Origin: Deltaproteobacteria bacterium
GTDB lineage: Bacteria > Desulfobacterota > Binatia > Binatales > Binataceae
NCBI GenBank assembly: GCA_021799495.1
Contig: JAJZAI010000008.1
Location: 25,279 to 89,278, forward strand
DNA length: 64,000 nt
Direction: 5' to 3'
The position numbers were made by a program, and so were the translations under genes. The notes beneath the pieces are model-generated. The model worked only from the letters and a program-made list of their open reading frames with translations, had not been told where the DNA came from and did no database searches. Position 1 is the stretch's first letter; each line of letters starts with the position of its first letter. Shown one piece after another: positions 55,367-64,000 of this stretch.

Positions 55367-55855
55367 TCAAGCGCGATGTCCGCCGCCCGGCCCGTTCGGC
55401 TCGGGCTTGGTGCGCGGAACCGCTCCAAATGGCGTGATTTTGAAATCGCCCGCGTCTTTCACTTCGGGCGTCCTGAGCGCCCAATACAGCGCGATGATCC
55501 AGCCCGCGATCGTCCAGCCAAAGCACAGGTTCAACACGAAGACATTCTGAAAATTGGCTTGCCCGAAGCTGATCGCGGCCGCGGTCGGCAGAAAATAGAC
55601 CATCACGGCGAGGATCGGAATCGCCATGAACAACAGCGTATCGCCCCAGGTTCGCTGATCGGTAAGCGGCAGCATCGCGAGTCCGCACAAGAAGGCGAAG
55701 CCCACGATGAAGGCCCAGAGTTTGTGTTCGGGATCGAGGTTGAGCAGCCATCCCACCGACGACGACATAATCGACGCGACAATCAGCGCGACGACCACCG
55801 ACAAAACAAGTGTGGCGAGCCATTCGACGAACGCCGGATCGTTGAAAATGCTCAT
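55367..55855 (-). CDS. membrane protein with superinfection-immunity (Imm) domain
   Basis: 162 residues with four or five hydrophobic segments. The C-terminal half contains the Imm_superinfect signature, YFLPTAAAISFGQANFQNVFVLN and WTIAGWIIALYWAL split over residues ~85-130. In phage T4 the Imm protein blocks DNA entry of superinfecting phage; most chromosomal copies are uncharacterised. The N-terminal two helices are an extension without recognisable family. The charged C-terminal tail ends GPGGGHRA. It stands alone, between nhaA and a divergent small ORF. Confidence 0.75.
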   Translation of the reverse strand: MSIFNDPAFVEWLATLVLSVVVALIVASIMSSSVGWLLNLDPEHKLWAFIVGFAFLCGLAMLPLTDQRTWGDTLLFMAIPILAVMVYFLPTAAAISFGQANFQNVFVLNLCFGWTIAGWIIALYWALRTPEVKDAGDFKITPFGAVPRTKPEPNGPGGGHRA

Positions 55856-55921
55856 GGCGCAACTAGACCGCTGTTCAGCGTGACCGCTAGTTTAATTAGC
55901 GTATATCGTTAAATAGGTCAA

Positions 55922-56089
55922 ATGTCTATTACAAAGATAAAGATAGCTAAATCCGCGCCCGCCCCCATCGAAAGCCAATCGCGCCGCAATTTTCCCATCG
56001 GTGAATTCCTGGCCCGGCGCTCGTTCGACCTCTTATACGACGTATCGGATATACTCGATACCGGCCAAATCGCCCACGTCGATGACTGA
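55922..56089 (+). CDS. possible small ORF coupled to the HPP-like gene
   Basis: A 55-codon frame whose TGA overlaps the ATG of the next gene by eight bases. The predicted peptide has a basic N-terminus (MSITKIKIAK) and a soluble C-terminal part (PIGEFLARRSFDLLYDVSDI). AGGT lies 4-5 bases upstream of the ATG and an AT-rich tract (TATATCGTTAAAT) precedes it. I do not recognise the product; it may be a leader peptide or chance. Confidence 0.4.
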   Translation: MSITKIKIAKSAPAPIESQSRRNFPIGEFLARRSFDLLYDVSDILDTGQIAHVDD

Positions 56090-57104
56090 TACGTCCAGAG
56101 CGCGCGAGTCGTTGCAGCCGGAGCCGGCGGCCGAAGTGCGCCCAACCAGCTCGCGGCGCCATTACGTGAGCGATCTCATAGCGGTCATCTATATCGGCGC
56201 GATCGGGCTGATCGCGATGCTCAGCGGCGCCATTTATGTTCTATTCCCCGAATTGGGCGCGCTCTCGTGGGACGTGATGCGCCGGCCGCACGGCCGCTGG
56301 GGTTCCGCGCCTTGGATGCTGGCGCTCACGCCGGCCCTGACCGGCGCGGTCGGCACGGTCGCGACCCGCAATTTGCCGTACGGATTCGCCTCGGTCGCGA
56401 TCGTCGTATGCGCATCGATTTTGATTCTGCGGGCGATGCGTTCGCCGATCGCGCCGGCGATTTCCGCCGGCTTGCTGCCGCTCGTGCTCGGCGTCACGAG
56501 TTGGTGGTATCCACCCGGTATCCTGCTCGGCTCGACGCTGCTGGCGGCGCTGCTGCTCGGATGGCGCCGGTCATCGCCGGCCGCCGCCACGACGCCTCGG
56601 TTCGCGGCGTCGCCCGGCGCCGCCGTCGAATCCGCGCCACATCCAGAACCCTTGCTCGCGCTCGATTGGTTCGCTCCGCTGCTGATTTTCGTCCTGATTG
56701 CGGTCGCGATGGTCAAGCTGACCGATATGCGCTTTATCCTGTTTCCGCCGCTGGTCGTGCTGCTCTACGAGATGTTCCACGACCCCTATGGATGCCCATG
56801 GGCGCCCCACCTGGGACGCCTGCCTGTGGTCTGTTTCGCCGCCGCCCTCGGCGGGTTCCTGGTGCATCAGCAGGTTCCGTTGATCCCGCTGGCGGCGGCG
56901 CTGAGCATGGCGTGGGGAGTGATCGTACTGAGGATTTTCCGGACTAACGTGCCGCCCGCGCTGGCGGTGGCGTTGTTGCCGATGGTTATCGATCGCCCAA
57001 CGATTTTTTATCCAATTTCAGTCGGCATCGGGATCGCTCTCGGCGTGCTTTGGTTCGCGATTTTCAGGAGATTTCGCGAGCCCTCACGTATTGTTCACGC
57101 CTGA
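56082..57104 (+). CDS. HPP-like multi-pass membrane protein with two related halves
   Basis: About 340 residues with 9-10 hydrophobic segments. The two halves align: IYVLFPELGALSWDVMRRPHGRW in the first and FILFPPLVVLLYEMFHDPYGCPW in the second, each followed by a similar series of helices. The FPPL...P.G.W arrangement recalls the HPP membrane family, but the match is not strong. No ligand residues are obvious. The ATG at 56082 begins after a non-coding-looking upstream extension of the frame. The 253 bases after it hold no clear gene. Confidence 0.65.
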   Translation: MTDTSRARESLQPEPAAEVRPTSSRRHYVSDLIAVIYIGAIGLIAMLSGAIYVLFPELGALSWDVMRRPHGRWGSAPWMLALTPALTGAVGTVATRNLPYGFASVAIVVCASILILRAMRSPIAPAISAGLLPLVLGVTSWWYPPGILLGSTLLAALLLGWRRSSPAAATTPRFAASPGAAVESAPHPEPLLALDWFAPLLIFVLIAVAMVKLTDMRFILFPPLVVLLYEMFHDPYGCPWAPHLGRLPVVCFAAALGGFLVHQQVPLIPLAAALSMAWGVIVLRIFRTNVPPALAVALLPMVIDRPTIFYPISVGIGIALGVLWFAIFRRFREPSRIVHA

Positions 57105-57357
57105 AGCAGGCATGAGTCGCGCTTCGCGTTCCTTCGCCGCCGATTCGAATCTTCGCCTATCGCCCCGAAGAACTTGGCGCCAGGAAATCTTGCGCCGACG
57201 GCTTGCTTGAGAAGGTTTGCGAATTTTCTGAAATCGCGAAGAAATCCAGCGTTCGCTTTAAAGCCGATTTAATGCGCAAACTTGAGATTTATCATGGGTT
57301 TGCGGATGCGCAAAAGGATGCTGCGCCAGCGGCGCCAAATTTGCTCAAAATTCAGCC

Positions 57358-58065
57358 ATGCCTTCGATGGCTCGAATCGCGGCAGTCTTGGCCGTCATAA
57401 TCGCGGCGGCGATAGCGCTAACCACGCCGGTTCGCGCCACGGATCTGGTCTGCGATTCGACCGCCGATTACTACCTCGGCCGGGAAGATTACACCGGCGC
57501 GATCGCGGCGCATCGCCGTGTGCTCGCCACGAATCCCGGCGACGCGCTCGCGCATTACCATCTTGGCTTCGCCTACGGCATGACCGGCCATCGGCGGGCG
57601 GAACTGTCGGAATATAGCAAAGCCGCGGCGCTGGGCCTGCGGCAATGGGATTTCGAGCTCAATTTCGGACGGGCGGAGCTGGAAAGCGGCGATCCCGCCG
57701 CGGCGGCCGGCGCATTCCAACAAGCGATTGCGCTCGCGCCGCAGCGTCCCGAAGGTTATTACAACCTCGGCCTCGCCGACGAATGCCGCGGGATGCTCCA
57801 GCAGGCGCTGGCAGCCATGACCGCGTCGCTCGCGCTGGAGCCCAATCAGCCCGACGCGCGCAACATGCTCGGCGTCATCTATGCGGAACAAGGCGACTAC
57901 GCCCGCGCTCGCAAAGTATGGACACGGCTCGTGCGCACCTCACCCGAATATGCTCCAGCCCGCGAAAATCTGGCGGTGCTTGAGCGGATGGCGTCGCCGC
58001 CGAAAGCTCCCGTCGGCCACGACCGGCCCCAGTTTCGCACGGCGATGGCTGGCGACGCTCGCTGA
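57358..58065 (+). CDS. periplasmic TPR-repeat protein
   Basis: 235 residues with a signal peptide (MARIAAVLAVIIAAAIALTT, cleavage near PVRA). It has about five tetratricopeptide repeats, for example GREDYTGAIAAHRRVLATNP, GDALAHYHLGFAYGMTG, GDPAAAAGAFQQAIALAP and GYYNLGLADECRGMLQQAL. Such proteins scaffold envelope complexes. The ATG at 57358 and one at 57367 are both possible. It is convergent with the beta-barrel gene. Confidence 0.82.
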   Translation: MPSMARIAAVLAVIIAAAIALTTPVRATDLVCDSTADYYLGREDYTGAIAAHRRVLATNPGDALAHYHLGFAYGMTGHRRAELSEYSKAAALGLRQWDFELNFGRAELESGDPAAAAGAFQQAIALAPQRPEGYYNLGLADECRGMLQQALAAMTASLALEPNQPDARNMLGVIYAEQGDYARARKVWTRLVRTSPEYAPARENLAVLERMASPPKAPVGHDRPQFRTAMAGDAR

Positions 58066-58083
58066 ATTGCGCCGCGCGAGTCT

Positions 58084-59031
58084 CTAAAAGAACGGGATGC
58101 GCATCGTAACCAGCCACTGATGGTTGAACTCTCGCGCTTGAGTGGCGGCGAATTGCAGGCCCGCGCCAAGCACGAAATAGGCATGCTGGCTCAGCCGGAA
58201 GCGGCCAAGGATCAGCCCCGGCGTCAAATAAAGCTGCTGCTGGCCGCGCGTCTCGCCGTTGGGATACGCCACCCAGGTGGTCTCGAATTCCGGCCATACC
58301 GGGATTACGAATCCATCCAAACTGAACTTCCGGCCATATTGAAAGGCGCTGTTCCAGGCCACGGGCGTGCCGAGCTTGCCGGTCTCGCCGTCAGGCACGG
58401 AGGGTCCGATCGTCGCCTGATAGTCGAACTCGCCGAAGCTCGTCTCGAATCCTTTGCCGAAACCGAGCATCGGCGTGAACACGTCATGATTGGCTGAGAC
58501 ATATTTGTTCGAGCCGGTCGCGAAGCTGTTGCCGAGCAGAAAGGTGACGACGTAATTCCCCGCGTCGCTGGGCGAAGCGAGAATCCGATACTTGAACAGG
58601 AACGTCCAGTCGCCCCATCCCGAAGTCCGCTCGGCGGCCGGCAGATTCTTCGTGACATAGACCGGATTGCCAAATATCACTTCGGTGTTTTCGGTCGGTA
58701 TGATTTCCGTGCCCTTGGCGGCGTAAGTGAAAGTCTGCAAGCCGTGCGGCGCGAAGGCGAAGCCGTTATCGATGCGGATTTCTTGCTGCAAGGTCGGAAT
58801 CACGGTCACGATCGGCGTCATCCAGTCCGGCTGTTCGTATTCATGGGTGTGATGAACCATGTCGATCCAGCGGTTGTAGTAGTCGCCAAGCGTATCGAGC
58901 AGCGAATAATTGGAGGGCGCCGCCGCGCTCTGCTGCGCCAGCGCGGCTCCGGGAAGCAGGCTCAAGATTGCGCCGGCCAGAGTAGCGCCGGCGGCAATAG
59001 CGAGTTTTCGGAATAAGCGAACTGATTTCAT
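58084..59031 (-). CDS. probable outer-membrane beta-barrel protein
   Basis: About 315 residues with a signal peptide (LAIAAGATLAGAILSLLPGAALA). The mature part has alternating aromatic/hydrophobic strands (GWGDWTFLFKYRILA, GNYVVTFLLGNSFATG, AYFVLGAGLQFAAT) and ends in a terminal Phe (MRIPFF), the usual barrel-insertion signature. I do not recognise a specific transporter family. The ATG at 59031 starts the signal peptide. Confidence 0.68.
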   Translation of the reverse strand: MKSVRLFRKLAIAAGATLAGAILSLLPGAALAQQSAAAPSNYSLLDTLGDYYNRWIDMVHHTHEYEQPDWMTPIVTVIPTLQQEIRIDNGFAFAPHGLQTFTYAAKGTEIIPTENTEVIFGNPVYVTKNLPAAERTSGWGDWTFLFKYRILASPSDAGNYVVTFLLGNSFATGSNKYVSANHDVFTPMLGFGKGFETSFGEFDYQATIGPSVPDGETGKLGTPVAWNSAFQYGRKFSLDGFVIPVWPEFETTWVAYPNGETRGQQQLYLTPGLILGRFRLSQHAYFVLGAGLQFAATQAREFNHQWLVTMRIPFF

Positions 59032-59042
59032 GGCGGCGCATA

Positions 59043-59080
59043 ATGCCATTATACGAGCATAAAGACAAGTATCATGGCAT
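59043..59080. promoter_or_regulatory. inverted repeat upstream of the beta-barrel gene
   Basis: ATGCCAT at 59043-59049 and ATGGCAT at 59074-59080 form a perfect 7-base inverted repeat separated by 24 bases, just upstream of the beta-barrel start. It could be a regulator site. The remaining 59081-59318 gap holds no gene that I can support. Confidence 0.25.
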
Positions 59081-59318
59081 CAAAATCGAGGTCTCCTGCC
59101 CCGCCGCCAGCCGCATGACGCCAAATTCCCTGATGCGACGGTTCAGAGTAGAGTGCTGCCGAAATTTATTGCCGAAGAGAAGGAAAATGCCCGATGCAGC
59201 CTGAATCAAAGAAACCTTGAACTGGGGACGGGGAGCCGACGCCGGTCATCGCGCTGATTGATCACGACGCAAAAATCGAGCGGATACAAAAGGTTCGGGC
59301 CAGAAACGCTGGTGGCAG

Positions 59319-60314
59319 ATGAGGACGTCTCGTTTCACGTTTATTGATCTCTTTTGCGGAATTGGCGGGATGCGCCTTGGGCTGGAATCCGCCGGTTGCG
59401 AATGCGTGTTCTCGTCCGATTGGGACGCGCCGGCGCAAACGACTTACGCCGAGAATTTCGGCGAGCGGCCCCACGGCGACATTCGCGCGATAGCATCATC
59501 CGAAATTCCGGATCACGACATCCTCGCGGCCGGATTCCCGTGTCAGCCGTTTTCAATTTCCGGCGTGTCGAAAAAAAACAGCCTCGGCCGGGCGCACGGG
59601 TTCCGCGACCAAACCCAGGCAACCCTTTTCTTCGAAGTAAAGCGAATAATTCACGACCGGCGGCCCGCGGCCTTCCTGCTCGAAAACGTCAAGAACCTGA
59701 TGAGCCATGACCGCGGCCGAACCTTCGCCATAATCCTGCGGTCGCTGGAAGAGGACCTCGGCTACCACGTGGAATACCGGGTCATGGACGCAGCGCGTTT
59801 TGTGCCGCAGCATCGCGAGCGGGTTTATCTCGTGGGATTCAGGGAACCGCGATCGTTCAACTGGCCGGCCCTCCCGACAAAGGCGACCGCTATCGCGGAA
59901 ATTCTCGAAGCTCCGGTAGATCCGAAATACACGCTGAGCGATCGCCTGTGGTCATATCTTCAGGATTACGCGCGCAAGCATCGCGCGGCGGGCAACGGAT
60001 TCGGGTTTGGACTGGTCGCCAAAAATGGAATTTCCCGAACGCTCAGTGCGAGATATTACAAGGACGGATCGGAAATTCTCATTCCCCAGGGACGTGCAAA
60101 TCCGCGCCGGCTGACGCCCCGGGAGTGCGCGCGACTGATGGGGTTTGCGGACTCTTTCAAAATTCCCGTTTCCGACACCTAGGCGTACAAACAGTTTGGC
60201 AACTCGGTCGTGGTTCCGCTGGTCGCGGCGTTGGCGAATCAAATCGTCAGAGCGTTGATCGCGCCGGTGGCTCACGCGCCGAAACAGATGCGCCTGTTGC
60301 GCAGCGCCCCCTGA
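59319..60314 (+). pseudogene. Dcm-like DNA cytosine-5 methyltransferase, interrupted by in-frame TAG
   Basis: Motifs run in the canonical order: I (IDLFCGIGGMRLG), IV with the catalytic cysteine (AGFPCQPFS), VI (LENVKNL), VIII (QHRERVYLVGF), a target-recognition part with RTLSARYYKDGSEILI, and IX (RRLTPRECARLMGF). At 60180-60182 the frame meets TAG. If read through, it continues as AYKQFGNSVVVPLVAA, exactly motif X, to a TGA at 60312-60314 (331 codons). The target-recognition and C-terminal segments resemble E. coli Dcm, in which a Gln occupies the place of the stop. Loss of motif X should impair SAM binding. No vsr gene or partner nuclease is seen nearby. Confidence 0.88.
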
Positions 60315-60390
60315 CGGAACGCGAACGGGCGCGCCCTTTTCCTGTTGCACAGGCCAGGGCGCGGGTGCCTGCGGTCCGGCAACGCCCAAT

Positions 60391-60568
60391 TTGCTCGGAC
60401 TGATCGCATGGAAGGAGAGCTCCTATCAACAATTCCACGCCGCAAAAAATGTGAATCGCCTCAAATACGGAACGTGGCCAATCGAGAGCAGTGGCAAACC
60501 GAAAGGGAAATACATAGGTCTCATGCAGGACGCTTTTCTGCCGCCACTCAACACGTTTGCGTCGCCAA
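60391..60568 (+). pseudogene. lytic-transglycosylase-like gene, 5' part, split by IS21 element
   Basis: The frame encodes a catalytic-Glu segment LLGLIAWKESSYQQF and YIGLMQDAF, which recall SLT-type transglycosylase/lysozyme motifs (ES and GLMQ). It runs into the left end of the IS21 element at 60569. The open frame extends upstream to about 60256 without an ATG (TTG at 60391 is the first start-like codon), so the 5' end may already be lost. Joined to base 63382 the frame continues without a shift. Confidence 0.65.
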
Positions 60569-60620
60569 TGTCGCTGCCGGTGCAAAACTGACCCAGGGTC
60601 GCCGATTGAAAACTGACCCA
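60569..60620 (+). repeat. left end of IS21 element with two internal repeats
   Basis: Terminal inverted repeat at 60569-60595 and two copies of AAAACTGACCCA (ending at 60595 and 60620), which are likely transposase-binding sites. Confidence 0.8.
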
Positions 60621-60654
60621 CCCTGGCATGGGCTACTCCGAGCGGGAGGGCCTT

Positions 60655-62447
<1,793 letters not shown>

Positions 62448-62456
62448 GAAGACCTC

Positions 62457-63158
62457 TCAGGCTTCGGCGTTTGCGCAGCAACGCTTATACTTGCGCCCGC
62501 TCCCGCACGGACAGGGCTGATTGCGTCCGACCCGCTGCACACGCGGACGAGTCGATGCGGGCCGCAAGGCCGCAGTCCGCTCACGCCACTGCTTGCGCCA
62601 GTATCGGCTGATCGCGATCACAGAAGACTCCAGAGCATCGAACGCAGCTTGTTCGGCGCCGTCCGGATCGCTGTCCGCCTCGAGCAGCCTCCAGCCCTCT
62701 TCGGCGCCCAGAGTTACGATCGGCCGCAGCATCGCGCGGTTCTCGGGATCGGTGAGAAGCGGCTGCCAGGCCTCGGTCGCGAGACTCACTCCGGCCATGA
62801 AACCCCAGCACCAGTCGTCGGCGATCCGGTAAGTCGCGCCCTCGACCTCGTGCTCCCACAGAATCGGCGCGAACTCCGGCGGCTCGGCGAACATCGCGCT
62901 GATCGCGTTGAAGCGGCGCATGATCAGACTGATTACGCGCTGCGCCTGCGCCGACGAGTCGAAGCTCGGCTCGCCCTTGCCCCAGATCGTCTTCAGCCAC
63001 GCGCTCGGCGGGACCAATCCCGGCCCGATTACAAGCGCGGTCAAAAACCCGTCCAGCGCGACGATGTCCATGCTCTCCTCAGGACTCGCATCGGACATCA
63101 GAAACTCATCAAGCTCCGCAATCTCCTGATCCGAAAGCGGCTCATTCAGAGCAATCAT
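62457..63158 (-). CDS. UPF0149 (YecA-like) protein with C-terminal SEC-C zinc motif, IS passenger
   Basis: 233 residues. The N-terminal two-thirds is the UPF0149/YgfB-YecA domain (DIVALDGFLTALVIGPGLV, DDWCWGFMAGVSL). The C-terminus ends in the SEC-C zinc motif QPCPCGSGRKYKRCC. SEC-C motifs bind zinc and often occur in proteins that contact SecB, ribosomes or nucleic acids. The gene lies inside the IS21 boundaries, antisense to istAB, so it travels with the element. What it does for the element is unknown. Confidence 0.9.
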   Translation of the reverse strand: MIALNEPLSDQEIAELDEFLMSDASPEESMDIVALDGFLTALVIGPGLVPPSAWLKTIWGKGEPSFDSSAQAQRVISLIMRRFNAISAMFAEPPEFAPILWEHEVEGATYRIADDWCWGFMAGVSLATEAWQPLLTDPENRAMLRPIVTLGAEEGWRLLEADSDPDGAEQAAFDALESSVIAISRYWRKQWRERTAALRPASTRPRVQRVGRNQPCPCGSGRKYKRCCANAEA

Positions 63159-63262
63159 CGACCTGATCCCTCTCTCCAGACAGACTCATCCACTGCACCG
63201 CCCTTCCGCAAGGCTTCGGTACGCGCCCTGTCCACATACCATCGCGCAGCTTCAACAGGGTG

Positions 63263-63285
63263 GCGAGGAGGGCAGCCCTCCTCGC
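63263..63285 (+). other. strong hairpin inside the right arm of the IS21 element
   Basis: GCGAGGAGGG and CCCTCCTCGC form a perfect 10-base stem with a 3-base loop. It sits upstream of the passenger gene and inside the right arm. It could block incoming transcription or be part of the passenger's promoter. There is no T-run. Confidence 0.6.
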
Positions 63286-63315
63286 GCTCCACCCCGCAAG
63301 CGCCCGGCGCTGCGG

Positions 63316-63377
63316 TGGATCAGTTTTACTTCGGCGATCTCGCCGAAAAGTGGGTCAGAATTAGACCGGCGTTGACA
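63316..63377 (+). repeat. right end of IS21 element
   Basis: Terminal inverted repeat TGGGTCAG...GTTGACA at 63351-63377, and an inner repeat TGGATCAGTTTTAC at 63316-63329, mirror the left end. Confidence 0.8.
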
Positions 63378-63381
63378 CCAA
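63378..63381 (+). repeat. target-site duplication CCAA (right copy)
   Basis: CCAA follows the right end and also precedes the left end (60565-60568). Removing the element and one copy restores an open reading frame across the site. Confidence 0.75.
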
Positions 63382-63739
63382 TGGATACGGCGTGGAATTG
63401 GCTAATCAACGCGCAGATCGGCCAGGAGATTTTCCAGCAGAAGATCGGGTACGTCGTTCAAACCGTCCAGAACGCGGTGGCGAAATATCCGACGCTGGCA
63501 CCTCTTACTCAGTTGCAGTTGGAACACATGGCTGTGCTTCAGTTCGGCGGCTGGGTAGGCGGAGGTAATGTAACCAACTTTAATGCCCAATATTATACTC
63601 CACAAACTTACAATGGCAGCTTGCAATGGCGCTCAAACGGCCGGATTTCGCGACTGGCTCAATATTACGTTTCACACGTTTTCAGCCCGTCGCCGAAAAC
63701 CCCTTTTTCCGACGTCAACCACGTGTCAATAAAAGAAAC

Positions 63740-63781
63740 TTTGATTATGCACAAGAGTATTTTGATTATGTACAAGAGTAT
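63740..63781 (+). repeat. two-unit 21-base tandem repeat
   Basis: Two head-to-tail 21-base units at 63740-63760 and 63761-63781 differ only at one C/T. Each contains an ATG, encoding MHKSILI and MYKSILI in frame. Confidence 0.85.
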
Positions 63782-63905
63782 ATTGATAGTGGGATTATTC
63801 ATACTGTCGCTCTTACCGTCAACGAGCGCACAGGCGACAGTGCTCGGCCTAGCAGCCAGGAATTGGTCCGTCAACACTAGAAGCAGTCTCATAAATAGCG
63901 TCTGA
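63747..63905 (+). CDS. possible signal-peptide ORF truncated by IS5-type element
   Basis: From the ATG at 63747 or 63768 the frame reads [20 protein letters not shown] followed by AQA, a good Sec signal peptide. It then enters the IS5-type end after about 38 more codons. If real it is the start of a secreted protein cut off by the IS. It is in the same frame as the split upstream gene, so it may instead be a rearranged 3' end. Confidence 0.35.
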   Translation: MHKSILIMYKSILIVGLFILSLLPSTSAQATVLGLAARNWSVNTRSSLINSV

Positions 63906-64000
63906 GCAGGATGAGGATGCAGGCGAGGTGGATGAAGCCGAGAAAGTTTTCCGGGTAACGCTCCCAACGCACCACCAGACGGCGGAAGTTGTGCAGCCAG
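63881..64000 (-). mobile_element. IS5-type insertion sequence, one end only
   Basis: The transposase 3' end lies at the window edge, and the sequence before it (CTAG at 63877-63880) fits the YTAR target preference of IS5 elements. The inner boundary is therefore placed near 63881. The inverted repeat cannot be checked because the other end is outside the window. Confidence 0.7.
63889..63999 (-). CDS. IS5-family transposase, C-terminal end
   Basis: 36 codons and a stop on the minus strand read [34 protein letters not shown] and YL. This is the typical C-terminus of IS5-group transposases, where helices end after the DDE core. The rest of the gene, including the catalytic residues, is outside the window. 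Confidence 0.85.
   Translation of the reverse strand, partial: WLHNFRRLVVRWERYPENFLGFIHLACILILLRRYL

Larger units (their letters stand above)
63378..63905 (+). pseudogene. lytic-transglycosylase-like gene, 3' part
   Basis: The frame continues from the left part as DTAWNWLINAQIGQEIFQQK and QLEHMAVLQFGGWVGGG, which read like the helical C-terminal half of a lysozyme-like domain. The same open frame then runs on into a 21-base tandem repeat and a signal-peptide-like stretch. The true end of the gene is therefore unclear and it has probably been rearranged. Base composition is more AT-rich than in the rest of the window. Confidence 0.55.

Noticed and set aside
57203..57400. 65-codon frame before the TPR gene
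   Set aside because: Overlaps the TPR start in another frame and has no recognisable features or ribosome-binding site.
59221..59322. 33-codon frame ending in ATGA overlap with the cytosine methyltransferase
   Set aside because: No ATG, GTG or TTG start in the frame; the overlap is likely coincidence.
60180..60182. TAG as a recoded codon (for example pyrrolysine) in the methyltransferase
   Set aside because: Homologues have Gln here and no recoding machinery or downstream element is visible; a simple nonsense change is more likely.
63626..63880. 84-codon alternative frame with repeated [14 protein letters not shown]
   Set aside because: Arises from the 21-base repeat in another frame; the signal-peptide frame is better supported, though neither is certain.
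62649..63905. 418-codon plus-strand frame crossing the right end of the IS21 element
   Set aside because: The first part is antisense to the passenger gene and only the part after 63378 is host sequence; not one gene.

Overview
The window is GC-rich bacterial chromosome (about 60-65 % G+C by eye), densely coded, with no rRNA, tRNA or CRISPR array that I could find. Several features point to a Gram-negative aerobe from a deep, metabolically versatile proteobacteria-like or Desulfobacterota-like lineage: an alternative complex III / caa3-type oxidase supercluster, the LL-diaminopimelate aminotransferase route to lysine, a GlgE-type alpha-glucan pathway, a self-sufficient CYP102-like P450 and outer-membrane-type proteins. 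A Binatota-like organism would fit, but this is inference only.

Region 1 (1-8.5 kb) is mixed metabolism: a 3'-truncated arsenosugar-type radical SAM gene, an acyl-CoA dehydrogenase, a DUF1054 protein, gpsA, a tiny protein with two identical zinc modules, dapB, an XRE-cupin regulator and two multi-pass membrane proteins. Region 2 (8.6-20 kb, minus strand) is a tightly coupled respiratory operon in the order actA-actB-actC-actD-actF-coxB(+haem c)-coxA/C fusion-cox4-ctaG. Quinol oxidation by the alternative complex III would feed the caa3 oxidase directly. No actE is present. Region 3 (20.4-24.3 kb) holds dapL, folK, a transaldolase-like gene and a DNA methyltransferase whose 3' end overlaps, tail to tail, a PD-(D/E)xK nuclease gene.

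Region 4 (24.4-42.2 kb, minus strand) is a long storage-sugar block: CYP102-like P450, glgX, glgE, treS-maltokinase fusion, glgB, treY, treZ. It encodes trehalose -> maltose -> maltose-1-phosphate -> alpha-glucan (TreS-Mak, GlgE, GlgB) and the return route alpha-glucan -> trehalose (GlgX, TreY, TreZ). Region 5 (42.3-59 kb) carries a CoA-transferase, small envelope proteins, and housekeeping genes (tlyA, xseB, xseA, ctpA, a TlpA-like thioredoxin, lgt, dtd, trmL, nhaA). It also has a superinfection-immunity-domain protein, a duplicated membrane protein, a TPR protein and a probable outer-membrane beta-barrel.

Region 6 (59.1-64 kb) is a decaying accessory island. A Dcm-like cytosine-5 methyltransferase is broken by an in-frame TAG in motif X. 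A lytic-transglycosylase-like gene is split by an IS21-family element (60569-63377, 4-bp target duplication CCAA) that carries a SEC-C/UPF0149 passenger gene. The window ends in the 3' end of an IS5-type transposase. The observations most worth a second look are the methyltransferase nonsense mutation at what would have been a CCAGG site, the passenger-bearing IS21 element with a perfectly reconstructable empty site, and the overlapping convergent restriction-modification pair.
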